6,767 nt of DNA from DATKYV01 sp035528275 (GTDB taxonomy: Bacteria > Acidobacteriota > Terriglobia > UBA7540). Both the position numbers and the translations under genes were made by a program. The notes under the pieces are model-generated. The model did no database searches and was not told where the DNA came from. It saw only the letters and a list, made by a program, of their open reading frames with translations. Shown piece by piece: positions 1 to 5,403 of the stretch. Position 1 is the stretch's first letter. Each line of letters starts with the position of its first letter. The DNA lies in contig DATKYV010000378.1 in NCBI GenBank assembly GCA_035528275.1, positions 1 through 6,767 on the forward strand. Reading direction: 5' to 3'.

Positions 1-12
1 GTCTCGGACTCG

Positions 13-224
13 CCGCGCCAGGCCGGGCGACGCCATGCCTGCCATACCGAGCCCGACCGGACCCCGTCTAACCGCGCCGCGCCGCGCCTCGCCCCGCCTC
101 GCCAAGCCTGCCCTGCCTCGCCTCGCCGTGCCTCGCCCGGCCCGGCCTCACCTCGCCTGCCTTGCCCGGCCAGACCGTGCCTCGCCCGGCCTTGCCTCAC
201 CATGCCTGACCATGCCTTGCCTTG
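13..224. repeat. Degenerate pentanucleotide tandem array (CCNNG)
   Basis: Read on the plus strand, this stretch divides without remainder into 43 consecutive units beginning at 13. Forty units are 5 nt and three are 4 nt, and all three short ones read CCTG (at 38, 107 and 156). CC occupies the first two positions in 41 of 43 units; the exceptions begin at 28 (CGACG) and 67 (TCTAA). Position 5 is mostly G. The commonest unit is CCTCG, with CCCGG, CCGCG, CCATG and CCTTG as variants. The minus strand therefore reads as CNNGG units. The array covers the last part of the helix-turn-helix gene and continues about 135 bp past its stop to near the window edge, so it behaves as a DNA-level element and not as a coding repeat. 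Function unknown. It probably continues little or not at all left of 13, but the edge is too close to tell. Confidence 0.9.
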
Positions 225-681
225 TTCTCTGATATGCTTTGCACTTGTCCGGGTTCGCTTTCCGCCAAGCGGCCAATTTAGTCTTTCCATTGGCGGTTGA
301 ATACCATCGCCTACCCTTCAGCGCTACACATGGCCGGCAGCGACGTCCCCGGCCCTTTTCCATGTCAGTAATCAACAGGACGCGATGGCAGCTACAGCAA
401 TAAGAATGCCCAATTGATGACAGCCATCGGCGGATCATGCCGGAAAAAACCTTCGGGCTGAAGCCACGCCAGGAAAGTTTCATCAACTCTTTTTTGACGC
501 CTAATCGGACTCGTTGACGTTCTCGACCGGTTTCGCCAAGCAAATGCTTGGCTCTTTGACGTACCCGTTCTCGGCAGATACCGACAAGGGGTGCAATCTC
601 CGTATAAGTCCTCGGGAATCCCTTTTCATTGGTACCATACAGCAGCGCCAGGAGTGTCGCGTTGTCAACTCTTTGTCTCAT
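148..681 (-). CDS. HTH plus zinc-ribbon DNA-binding protein with array-encoded tail
   Basis: A 177-aa basic protein with three parts. Residues 25-48 (TYTEIAPLVG...RERVRQRAKHLL) resemble the sigma-70 region 4 helix-turn-helix, including the RERVRQ recognition-helix pattern. C95-x2-C98 and C115-x2-C118 form a likely four-cysteine zinc ribbon, followed by a basic stretch with a WRKANPDKCKAY motif like those in small phage HNH or endonuclease-VII-type proteins. The last ~25 residues (GEARP, GEARS, GRARQ) are encoded by the pentanucleotide array; the stop TGA falls inside one array unit. I chose ATG 681 because it lies 5 nt after the preceding stop. A TTG at 801 would overlap the 81-aa gene by over 100 nt. 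No good Shine-Dalgarno is visible, so translation may depend on coupling. Likely a DNA-binding regulator or nuclease-associated protein; exact role unknown. Confidence 0.72.
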   Translation of the reverse strand: MRQRVDNATLLALLYGTNEKGFPRTYTEIAPLVGICRERVRQRAKHLLGETGRERQRVRLGVKKELMKLSWRGFSPKVFSGMIRRWLSSIGHSYCCSCHRVLLITDMEKGRGRRCRPCVALKGRRWYSTANGKTKLAAWRKANPDKCKAYQRTRQGMVRHGEARPGEARSGRARQAR

Positions 682-686
682 TGGCG

Positions 687-932
687 TCAGCTTGTTTCGG
701 TTGATTCTTTTCTTCCGGATCCAACTACGCCCTCGGCGGGCAGGGTGGAAAGATACTTCTCGAGCACGGTCTTCAACTGCCGCAACTGCCCGGCGGTGCA
801 ATAAGTCGTGGAGGCCTCGGTTTTGAGGACGTGAACATCCGGGAAGAATTCTCGGGGGTCCACGTCTACTAGTCGGCGAACCTCGAACTTCCCGCCATCC
901 ATATTCAGGTGGATATCCACATGAACTCTCAT
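687..932 (-). CDS. 81-aa protein of unknown function
   Basis: I do not recognise this family. The protein starts MRVHVDIHLNMDGGKFEVRRLVDVD, which suggests a beta hairpin, and residues ~48-65 (AGQLRQLKTVLEKYLSTL) should form an amphipathic helix. There is no signal peptide or membrane segment. The start is well supported: AAGGAGGAGGT, one of the strongest Shine-Dalgarno sequences in the window, ends 6 nt before the ATG. The ATG also overlaps the stop of the upstream 47-aa gene as ATGA. Its stop lies 5 nt before the start of the HTH/zinc-ribbon gene, which puts it in the same transcription unit. Confidence 0.75.
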   Translation of the reverse strand: MRVHVDIHLNMDGGKFEVRRLVDVDPREFFPDVHVLKTEASTTYCTAGQLRQLKTVLEKYLSTLPAEGVVGSGRKESTETS

Positions 933-1072
933 GGCTGGACCTCCTCCTTGACGGCCCGCTGCCGCTTCCGCACCGGCCTACACACGGAACACCGGTAGCC
1001 CAGCATGTGCTCCACCATGCCGTGCAGCAGGGCGCAGCGGAAGAGGCGGCAGGCGAGAAGAAGGCGGGTCAT
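929..1072 (-). CDS. 47-aa cysteine-containing small protein
   Basis: A short gene sitting exactly between two others. Its ATG overlaps the stop of the ATPase gene (ATGA at 1072-1069), and its TGA overlaps the ATG of the 81-aa gene (ATGA at 932-929). A GGAGG lies 4 nt before the start. The product begins MTRLLLACRLFRCALLHGMV and has cysteines at 8, 13, 28 and 31; the last two form a CSVC pair, with histidines at 17 and 22 between, so a small metal site is possible. The C-terminus is basic, then acidic. The N-terminal stretch is moderately hydrophobic but interrupted by arginines, so I do not call a membrane helix. Function unknown. The double 4-nt overlap with a ribosome site is the main evidence that it is real. 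Confidence 0.65.
   Translation of the reverse strand: MTRLLLACRLFRCALLHGMVEHMLGYRCSVCRPVRKRQRAVKEEVQP
939..949 (-). promoter_or_regulatory. Strong Shine-Dalgarno for the 81-aa gene
   Basis: The minus strand reads AAGGAGGAGGT, extensively complementary to the 16S rRNA 3' end, 6 nt before ATG 932. It lies inside the last codons of the 47-aa gene. Confidence 0.85.
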
Positions 1073-2445
1073 GATGCCTCCAGATTCGGCACGTCCGTCT
1101 CGATCTTGAGCGGCCCGCCGGACTCGGATACCCGCGCCGCGAGAACTTGGAACCCGCCCGCCACGGCCGCGTCGATCACGCCCTGCCAGGATCCCCGGTC
1201 CAAATGCTCCGTATCGTCCAGGATGAGAAACGGTAAGTCACCGGCCTGGAGCGCGGATATCTGGTATGCGATGGAACCGAGGCGGGCCCGGTTCACGTTC
1301 CGCCATTCGACGCCATCGACCAGGACGGAATCGCCGTCGAACTCAAGCCCCTGAACCGGCAAGGCTTCGAGCTTGGCCTTTCTCGCCCGGTCCAGCGCCT
1401 CCATGGCGCGGGAGAGCCGCTCGTACTCCAGGTTTTTCTCGCGGGTTTTGACGCGCATTCGCTCAATGGTTTCCTTCGCGCCTTTGGTCCGCTCCTGCTG
1501 CGCGGCTTTCTCTTTCGCTTCGGCGAGCGCGGCCACGATTTCATCACGCTTCGGCTTCAGGTCTTGGCGGATTTCGTCGATGGCGGCGTGTTCTAGGTGC
1601 TCGATTGCAGCGAGGGATTTTTCCATCGCCATGCCTCTCGCCGCAATAGCAAGCTGGAAGTTTTCACGTAGTTTGCGCTCGCCGTCCGCCGCTTGTTTCC
1701 GCGCGGTCTCCCGCTCGACACCAGCATCATGAGCCACGCCGGCAATCCGGTCGCTCTCGGATTTCTCCAGCGCTCGCCGATCGGATTCCAGCACATCCCG
1801 TTCCGCCGCCCAGTCCTTCTCTTCCGTCGTCTCCGGCAGCGACTTCGCCAGCTCCTTGAGGGTGCCTTCGCCGTCGCGGGCCTCGACTCCGACACGGCGC
1901 CTGGTTTCCTCGATCGACTTGCGGATCTTCTCGAATTGCTCCAAGTCGATCGGCTCAGATTGTCGGCACAGTTCCGGGAGGTCCGCCGGCTCGAAGGTGA
2001 TCGGCATGGCGTCGAGGATCGCGGCGAGGAGTGCCTTCCGGCCGGCCGCCGTGGTCGCATCCGTGGATAGAATTTTTCCTGGATCGACCGCCATCGAACT
2101 GCCGAGCTGCTCGATGAATTTCCGCGGCGTCTCCGGAACCGCAAGCCCATTGACATCCGTGATCTCGTAGATAGTCCGCTTCTCGGAAACGGTCATCATG
2201 ACCGTCGTCCCGCTATCAAGCGTGATCTTAGCCCAGCCTTTCTCCACGAAAGGCCGCTCCCCGCCTTCCGTCCGCCGCCGGATCGCCGGGTCGTGCCCGC
2301 CCGCGAATATCTGGAGTAGTGCGAGGAGGATCGAGGATTTGCCCACGCCATTTCCGCCGGAGAGAACCATGACCGTACCGGCGGAGAAACAGGCATTTAC
2401 CGTTCCGAAGAGGTCATGGATTTCTATCCTTGAAATTCGCGCCAT
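1069..2445 (-). CDS. SMC/RecF-like AAA ATPase with coiled coil
   Basis: A 458-aa ATPase of the RecF/SbcC/SMC type. Residues 1-50 hold the N-terminal strand-loop and Walker A (GGNGVGKSS, 30-38). A small lobe runs to ~160, followed by a long charged coiled-coil region (~168-358), then the C-terminal half of the nucleotide-binding fold with Walker B FLILDD (406-411, then TE). This order (Walker A, coiled coil, Walker B) defines the family. The coil is far shorter than in SMC or Rad50, as in phage RecF/SbcC-like proteins. The canonical LSGGQ signature is not visible; a divergent LGSIAYQISALQAGD segment sits where it would be. The start is ATG 2445, because the stop of the upstream gene shares its A (TGATG) and GGAGG precedes it; an upstream in-frame start would overlap that gene by 85 nt. 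Probably acts in phage DNA recombination or repair with the GPSIR protein. Confidence 0.9.
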   Translation of the reverse strand: MARISRIEIHDLFGTVNACFSAGTVMVLSGGNGVGKSSILLALLQIFAGGHDPAIRRRTEGGERPFVEKGWAKITLDSGTTVMMTVSEKRTIYEITDVNGLAVPETPRKFIEQLGSSMAVDPGKILSTDATTAAGRKALLAAILDAMPITFEPADLPELCRQSEPIDLEQFEKIRKSIEETRRRVGVEARDGEGTLKELAKSLPETTEEKDWAAERDVLESDRRALEKSESDRIAGVAHDAGVERETARKQAADGERKLRENFQLAIAARGMAMEKSLAAIEHLEHAAIDEIRQDLKPKRDEIVAALAEAKEKAAQQERTKGAKETIERMRVKTREKNLEYERLSRAMEALDRARKAKLEALPVQGLEFDGDSVLVDGVEWRNVNRARLGSIAYQISALQAGDLPFLILDDTEHLDRGSWQGVIDAAVAGGFQVLAARVSESGGPLKIETDVPNLEAS

Positions 2446-3551
2446 CACTTTTTCCTCCCGAAAACCGGCTTCGGCGTTTGCAGTTTTGGGAATTCTTCCT
2501 GTTCCCGTAGTTCTTCCGCCGAAGTCCACTCGCGCATCTGTTCCTCGGTGGGCGGGTCCGTGACGGTGGTGGCTTCGACGGCTGGCTCCGGCGACCCTTG
2601 CTGCGCCATTTTCGCCCTTGCGATCTTTTCCTCCGCGATCTTCTCCGCCGCCTCGATCGATCCCGTAGGTGCTTTCGCCTCCATCACCGCGTCCCAGGTT
2701 GTCTCGCCGTCATTGATAGCGGTCCAGATTCCGCGCAGTTCGGATAGTTCGGCGGGCTGCATTCTTTCGAGTCCGTGTTCGAGGTACATCTGGAGATCCG
2801 CCGGTTCGATTCCGATTGTGGCGAAGGCATCAATTACCTTTCGCTTCGCCGCGTCGGGATCATCCTTATCCGCCGCGCGCTCGACTTCCTTGACCTTTTC
2901 CATGCATTCATCGACGATATCGCCGGGTATGAGCCGTAGGCCGCTATTCCGGAGCGCCTTGGAGATCAGCAGATTCGTCTTATTCTGTATCTCGTCTTCA
3001 CTGGCCTCGACGAGGTAGGTTTTCGCGCCCGCGGAATTCAGGCGGCTGGAAATGACCTCCTGGCCCTCGCGCGGGTTCTTCCGCTCCACTACTTTCTTGA
3101 TGAGGATTTCGGTTGAGTAGGTCAGGTTGTTTTCCAGGTCGGTGACCGTGATACGCACGATACGCTGCCCCTCGTCCTCGAAAACAATACAGGATTCGGG
3201 ATGCACGTTGCCGAAACAACGCAACGCGACCTCGACGAACCGGATCGATGGGCCTTCCTTGATGATATCGACCCACTTTCCGGCGACCTTTTCTCTCCCG
3301 ACCGGACGCCGCCAGCGCGCGCCGCCGGGGATTTTCGCCATGCCCGGTCGTGAGCACTCCTTCAGTAGCCGCACGCGGACTGTTTCCATGTCCCGCGGCC
3401 GCTTCATGGCGACCACGAAACGAGCTTCGACGGTTGCCTTCTCTCTGGCGGCCACCGCGGCAGCCGCCGTTTCCGGGACGATGGAAAGTTCCGTCGCCGC
3501 GAATTCCTCTCGCGCGATCACCCCGCGCTGCGGTAAATTTGCTTCAGGCAC
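2445..3551 (-). CDS. Phage recombination-associated protein (GPSIR family), putative
   Basis: A 368-aa protein that resembles, from memory, a family seen in many tailed phages next to recombination genes. Its landmarks are VEARFVVAMKRPRDMETVRVRLLKEC (residues ~41-66), GPSIRFVEVALRCFGNV (100-116), VTDLENNLTYSTEI (136-149) and IPGDIVDECME (208-218). The C-terminal ~75 residues are acidic, low-complexity and rich in E, P and T, like the tails by which single-strand annealing proteins recruit partners. No nuclease or NTPase motif is visible. I infer a ssDNA-annealing or recombination-mediator role from the motif pattern and from the adjacent SMC-like ATPase; this is not proved. The start is GTG 3551, with GAAGGG about 10 nt upstream. 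It follows the only real gap in the operon (42 nt). The stop overlaps the ATPase start by 1 nt. Confidence 0.82.
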   Translation of the reverse strand: MPEANLPQRGVIAREEFAATELSIVPETAAAAVAAREKATVEARFVVAMKRPRDMETVRVRLLKECSRPGMAKIPGGARWRRPVGREKVAGKWVDIIKEGPSIRFVEVALRCFGNVHPESCIVFEDEGQRIVRITVTDLENNLTYSTEILIKKVVERKNPREGQEVISSRLNSAGAKTYLVEASEDEIQNKTNLLISKALRNSGLRLIPGDIVDECMEKVKEVERAADKDDPDAAKRKVIDAFATIGIEPADLQMYLEHGLERMQPAELSELRGIWTAINDGETTWDAVMEAKAPTGSIEAAEKIAEEKIARAKMAQQGSPEPAVEATTVTDPPTEEQMREWTSAEELREQEEFPKLQTPKPVFGRKK

Positions 3552-3593
3552 TTTTGTTTTACCCTTCCACCGCCTTCGCGCGGCGTTTCTTTT
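3552..3593 (-). other. Only non-overlapping gap in the operon
   Basis: A 42-nt spacer between the 66-aa zinc-ribbon gene and the GPSIR gene. It contains a purine-rich stretch, a 4-bp CGCC/GGCG inverted repeat with a 7-nt loop, and the weak GAAGGG ribosome site. I see no credible promoter. It may be a site of mRNA processing or simply a spacer. Confidence 0.4.
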
Positions 3594-3794
3594 TCAATCG
3601 CAATAACTTCTATGGCACTTCGGGCAGCCCACGATGAAGGCGGTCGGATAGTACTCGCCGTGTGTTTCCACCAAGTCCGCCTTGCAGCTCCAGCAAATCC
3701 CGTCCGCCGGGCAGAAATCCGGGTCATTCGGCCAGCGCTTCGGGAATTCCACGGCTCGGCGTTCGATCAGCACAGCCCGTTCACCTGACGTCAT
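3594..3794 (-). CDS. 66-aa zinc-ribbon protein
   Basis: A small protein with a C-terminal zinc-ribbon pattern: C34-x2-C37 in ICWSCKADL and C57-x2-C60 in GCPKCHRSYC, separated by 19 residues. Extra cysteines sit at 28 and 65. The spacing fits one four-cysteine zinc site. The N-terminal ~25 residues are charged and look unstructured. The start ATG 3794 has AGGAGGC 4 nt upstream and overlaps the stop of the 52-aa membrane peptide gene (ATGA). The reading frame ends TATTGCGAT then TGA. Small zinc-ribbon proteins are common in phage early regions, but nothing here indicates a specific partner. Confidence 0.78.
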   Translation of the reverse strand: MTSGERAVLIERRAVEFPKRWPNDPDFCPADGICWSCKADLVETHGEYYPTAFIVGCPKCHRSYCD

Positions 3795-3949
3795 TTTCGC
3801 CTCCTGGAATGGGTAGAGTTCCTAATCAGCTTTTCCAGCCGTCTTATCCGGCACGCCTCCCATGAAGCGCAGGCAACTCCAAACGCACAGGCCGCCAACA
3901 CGGTACAGACCAGGCCGGGAATTATCAGATAGTCTGGGATGAGATTCAT
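3791..3949 (-). CDS. 52-aa single-pass membrane peptide
   Basis: Residues ~8-30 (LIIPGLVCTVLAACAFGVACASW) form one clear transmembrane helix. A basic tail follows (RIRRLEKLIRN...RRRK), so the positive-inside rule predicts an N-out, C-in topology. ATG 3949 is chosen over an in-frame ATG at 3982 because GGAGG lies 5 nt upstream and the codon overlaps the preceding stop as ATGA. The stop overlaps the next start, again as ATGA. It is the second of two consecutive membrane peptides. It could belong to lysis, superinfection exclusion or membrane attachment of early proteins; the sequence does not decide among these. Confidence 0.7.
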   Translation of the reverse strand: MNLIPDYLIIPGLVCTVLAACAFGVACASWEACRIRRLEKLIRNSTHSRRRK

Positions 3950-4032
3950 TTCCGCCTCCCCGCCAACGCCCACATCCCCCACAGCGCCACCATCAGTCCG
4001 AGCCAGCCGGCGATGATTACGACGTCGAGCAT
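3946..4032 (-). CDS. 28-aa transmembrane micropeptide
   Basis: Nearly the whole product is one transmembrane helix: MLDVVIIAGWLGLMVALWGM, then WALAGRRK, so a short acidic N-terminus and a basic C-terminus flank about 20 hydrophobic residues with three tryptophans. GGAGG (plus-strand 4038-4042) lies 5 nt before ATG 4032. The start is inside the end of the 56-aa gene (16-nt overlap), and the stop overlaps the next start (ATGA). A longer in-frame reading from 4152 exists, but its added residues are low-complexity shadow sequence. At 28 aa most gene finders would miss it. The ribosome site, the overlaps and the membrane character together make it believable. Confidence 0.6.
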   Translation of the reverse strand: MLDVVIIAGWLGLMVALWGMWALAGRRK

Positions 4033-4187
4033 GTCCGCCTCCGCTGGTGTTCTAGCCGCAACGCCGCCGCCAGCGCGTCGAGGGCGATGTCCGCCACTTG
4101 CGGGTCGCGCTTCCGGGCCAGCATCCCGGCCAGAAACTCCACCTGGCTGCACTTGCGCTGAATCTCGATCTCTATTTGGGCTGGCAT
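4017..4187 (-). CDS. 56-aa helical protein of unknown function
   Basis: The product MPAQIEIEIQRKCSQVEFLA and onward is predicted to be almost entirely helical, with an alanine/leucine-rich second half (VADIALDALAAALRLEHQRRR) that could form a helical hairpin or dimerise. AGGGAGGT lies about 5 nt before ATG 4187. The frame stays open far upstream through the GC-rich repeat tract, but that extension is collagen-like low complexity in the antisense-phase of the Imm-5-like gene, and I reject it. It overlaps the 40-aa gene by 16 nt and the 28-aa membrane gene by 16 nt. I do not recognise the family. Confidence 0.65.
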   Translation of the reverse strand: MPAQIEIEIQRKCSQVEFLAGMLARKRDPQVADIALDALAAALRLEHQRRRTCSTS

Positions 4188-4294
4188 GGCAAACCTCCCT
4201 GGAGCATCAGCACGGCCGCGACGCGAGTATTCATGCGCGGATCCGCCTGGTGGGGCTCCGTCTGCTCGCGGCTTGGGCGGTACGGGGTAATCAC
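4172..4294 (-). CDS. 40-aa small protein, tentative
   Basis: GTG 4294 overlaps the stop of the Imm-5-like gene as GTGA, with GAGGAGGT 3-4 nt upstream. The product starts MITPYRPSREQTEPHQADPR and is otherwise featureless. A second possible start is ATG 4234 (MNTRVAAVLM, 20 aa). Its end carries the ribosome site and start of the 56-aa gene. The frame may serve mainly to carry ribosomes across the gap between its neighbours, as a coupling leader. I support it only because of the GTGA overlap, the ribosome site, and the unbroken overlapping style of the operon. Confidence 0.45.
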   Translation of the reverse strand: MITPYRPSREQTEPHQADPRMNTRVAAVLMLQGGLPCQPK

Positions 4295-4809
4295 GCGACC
4301 TCCTCGAATGGGCATACCAGCATCGACCGGATGATCCGGCACATTTCCTGATGTGCGGCCCAGGCGGCGGCCTCGGCGGCGTCCCTGGCGGCGGCCCTGG
4401 CGGCCCAGGCGGCGGCCCAGGCGGCGGCCTCGGCGGCGTCCCTGGCGGCCCTGGCGGCCCAGGCGGCGGCCTCGGCGGCGTCCCTGGCGGCCCTGGCGTC
4501 CCTGGCGGCGGCCTCGGCGGCGGCCCTGTTCCACTCGCTTGGCTCTTCCGCCCATCTCTCGGCCGCCTCAATCGCCAGAAGCGGTCGGCGGTCATCCGTA
4601 GCCACGTATTGCAGTACCGTCCTTGCGCATGCCGCCGTAGCGACTACTATCTGCTGGTGGCTGTTCCGTTCCGTCTCAGCCGCCCACCATAGCAGCCAGT
4701 CGGCACGCTCACATTCGGTCCACGCCTGGGCTGCCGTACGGTCACCGGCCCATCTACACGCTTCCGAGCAGGCGTCAAGTTCCGCGAGGTGTTCCTGGAG
4801 CTGCGTCAC
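4291..4809 (-). CDS. Imm-5-like alanine-repeat protein (putative immunity-type)
   Basis: A 172-aa protein. Its first ~95 residues match a family I know from phages and diverse bacteria annotated as Imm-5-like or putative immunity protein: MTQLQEHLAELDACSEACRW, then WVGD-like AGDRTAAQAWTECERADWLLWW, then ATAACARTVL and DDRRPLLAIEAAERW. Residues ~96-152 are an Ala/Trp/Arg/Asp/Glu repeat (DAAEAAAWAARAARDAA), predicted as continuous helix. The C-terminal HQEMCRIIRSMLVCPFEEVA resembles the family's usual ending. GTG 4809 overlaps the previous stop as GTGA, with GGAGGAA 5 nt upstream. The immunity label comes from polymorphic-toxin comparative genomics; no toxin partner is visible here, so its role in a phage early operon is open. 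The alanine tract is encoded by near-perfect DNA repeats and may vary in length. Confidence 0.8.
   Translation of the reverse strand: MTQLQEHLAELDACSEACRWAGDRTAAQAWTECERADWLLWWAAETERNSHQQIVVATAACARTVLQYVATDDRRPLLAIEAAERWAEEPSEWNRAAAEAAARDARAARDAAEAAAWAARAARDAAEAAAWAAAWAARAAARDAAEAAAWAAHQEMCRIIRSMLVCPFEEVA
4361..4491 (-). repeat. Three in-frame 32-bp repeats encoding the Ala tract
   Basis: An identical 32-bp block occurs at 4361-4392, 4418-4449 and 4460-4491. The offsets are 57 and 42 bp, both multiples of three, so gain or loss of a block keeps the Imm-5-like frame. Intervening and flanking sequence is built from the same GCC, GGC and TGG elements out to about 4525. On the minus strand each block encodes AARDAAEAAAW. 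The tract also opens long low-complexity frames in other phases (Gly/Pro-rich), which I treat as artefacts. Confidence 0.88.
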
Positions 4810-5156
4810 GCAACTTCCTCCATCGTCTGCTGGCGGACTTGCTCCGCGATCTGGAGGCCCGACTGCAGCGTCAGTCGCAGTGACCGGTAGCCCCGTTCGA
4901 ATCCGGCGCCACAGGCCAGAATTATCGATGCGACCTCATGGCGCGTCAGGCCGAACCGCCGCGACAAAATCCTCTCGTGGTCCTCGTGGAGTCCCATCGC
5001 ACGGATCTCCACCGCGGCGTCGAAAACGGCGCGAGAAAGAACCGGGGAAACGATTCGCTTGCCGGTGCGAAAGGCTTTGTATTCAACGGTTTCACGCCGT
5101 GGTCCTTTCCGGGGCGGCGCGCTTGGCGTAACATTTTCACGTATGAACATTTTCAT
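4806..5156 (-). CDS. 116-aa protein of unknown function, possible HTH
   Basis: The product begins MKMFIRENVTPSAPPRKGPR, with a basic, proline-rich N-terminus, then a mainly helical body. Residues ~65-95 (HEDHERILSRRFGLTRHEVASIILACGAGFERG) have a helix-turn-helix rhythm, so DNA binding is possible but not shown. The C-terminus is amphipathic helix. I chose ATG 5156, which overlaps the end of the 88-aa gene by 20 nt; ATG 5150, two codons later, has a better-spaced AAAGGA and is nearly as likely. An upstream in-frame start at 5273 would overlap the 88-aa gene by 137 nt. Its stop overlaps the Imm-5-like start (GTGA). I do not recognise the family. Confidence 0.7.
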   Translation of the reverse strand: MKMFIRENVTPSAPPRKGPRRETVEYKAFRTGKRIVSPVLSRAVFDAAVEIRAMGLHEDHERILSRRFGLTRHEVASIILACGAGFERGYRSLRLTLQSGLQIAEQVRQQTMEEVA

Positions 5157-5403
5157 GGTCCTTTGTTTGGTGTTCGCCGGTTGGTTGCTGCGGAGGAGCA
5201 TAATGCGTTGTGGTGTTGGAACAGCGCGGGCCCGCCGTCGACGTGCGATCTTCGCGGCGCTGGGCGCGGGCAATACTGATCATGTAGTGGGCGATGGTTT
5301 CGATATGCTCAGTCGAAATGTCCTTCTCTTGCAGGCGCCCGACCAGATCCTCAGCCGTATAGAAGTCGCGCCGGGCGGCCGGGAAGCGGCGGTCAGACTG
5401 CAT
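5137..5403 (-). CDS. 88-aa protein of unknown function
   Basis: Residues ~13-50 (DFYTAEDLVGRLQEKDISTEHIETIAHYMISIARAQ) look folded and helical. The last ~38 residues are polar and low-complexity (T, P, Q, H-rich), likely disordered. GGAGG lies 4 nt before ATG 5403, which overlaps the end of the RHH gene by 11 nt. The 3' end overlaps the 116-aa gene by 20 nt, and the disordered tail lies near that overlap, as expected if two frames constrain one DNA stretch. No family recognised. Position directly behind an autoregulator suggests an early gene. Confidence 0.65.
   Translation of the reverse strand: MQSDRRFPAARRDFYTAEDLVGRLQEKDISTEHIETIAHYMISIARAQRREDRTSTAGPRCSNTTTHYAPPQQPTGEHQTKDHENVHT

Noticed and set aside
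13..224. CRISPR-like array
   Set aside because: Units are 5 bp with no spacers or conserved 20-50 bp repeat, and no cas genes are present.
35..232. Plus-strand open frame of 65 codons across the 5-bp array
   Set aside because: Its product is only a Pro/Ala/Arg repeat produced by the array, with no ribosome site; the array lacks stops in this phase by composition.
682..801. TTG 801 as start of the HTH/zinc-ribbon protein
   Set aside because: It would overlap the well-supported 81-aa gene by 115 nt and has no ribosome site; the extra residues match no domain.
2548..3018. Plus-strand 156-codon frame rich in Ser/Ala
   Set aside because: Antisense shadow of the GPSIR gene, with typical low-information composition.
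3565..3596. Plus-strand terminator (CGCC/GGCG followed by T-rich sequence)
   Set aside because: The stem is only 4 bp and there is no plus-strand gene upstream to terminate.
4188..4595. Minus-strand Pro/Gly-rich upstream extension of the 56-aa gene
   Set aside because: Wrong-phase reading of the same repeats; the strong ribosome site before ATG 4187 marks the real start.
4351..4692. Plus-strand Gly/Pro-rich collagen-like frame
   Set aside because: It is the antisense reading of the alanine tract of the Imm-5-like gene; no ribosome site, and the recognisable family lies on the other strand.
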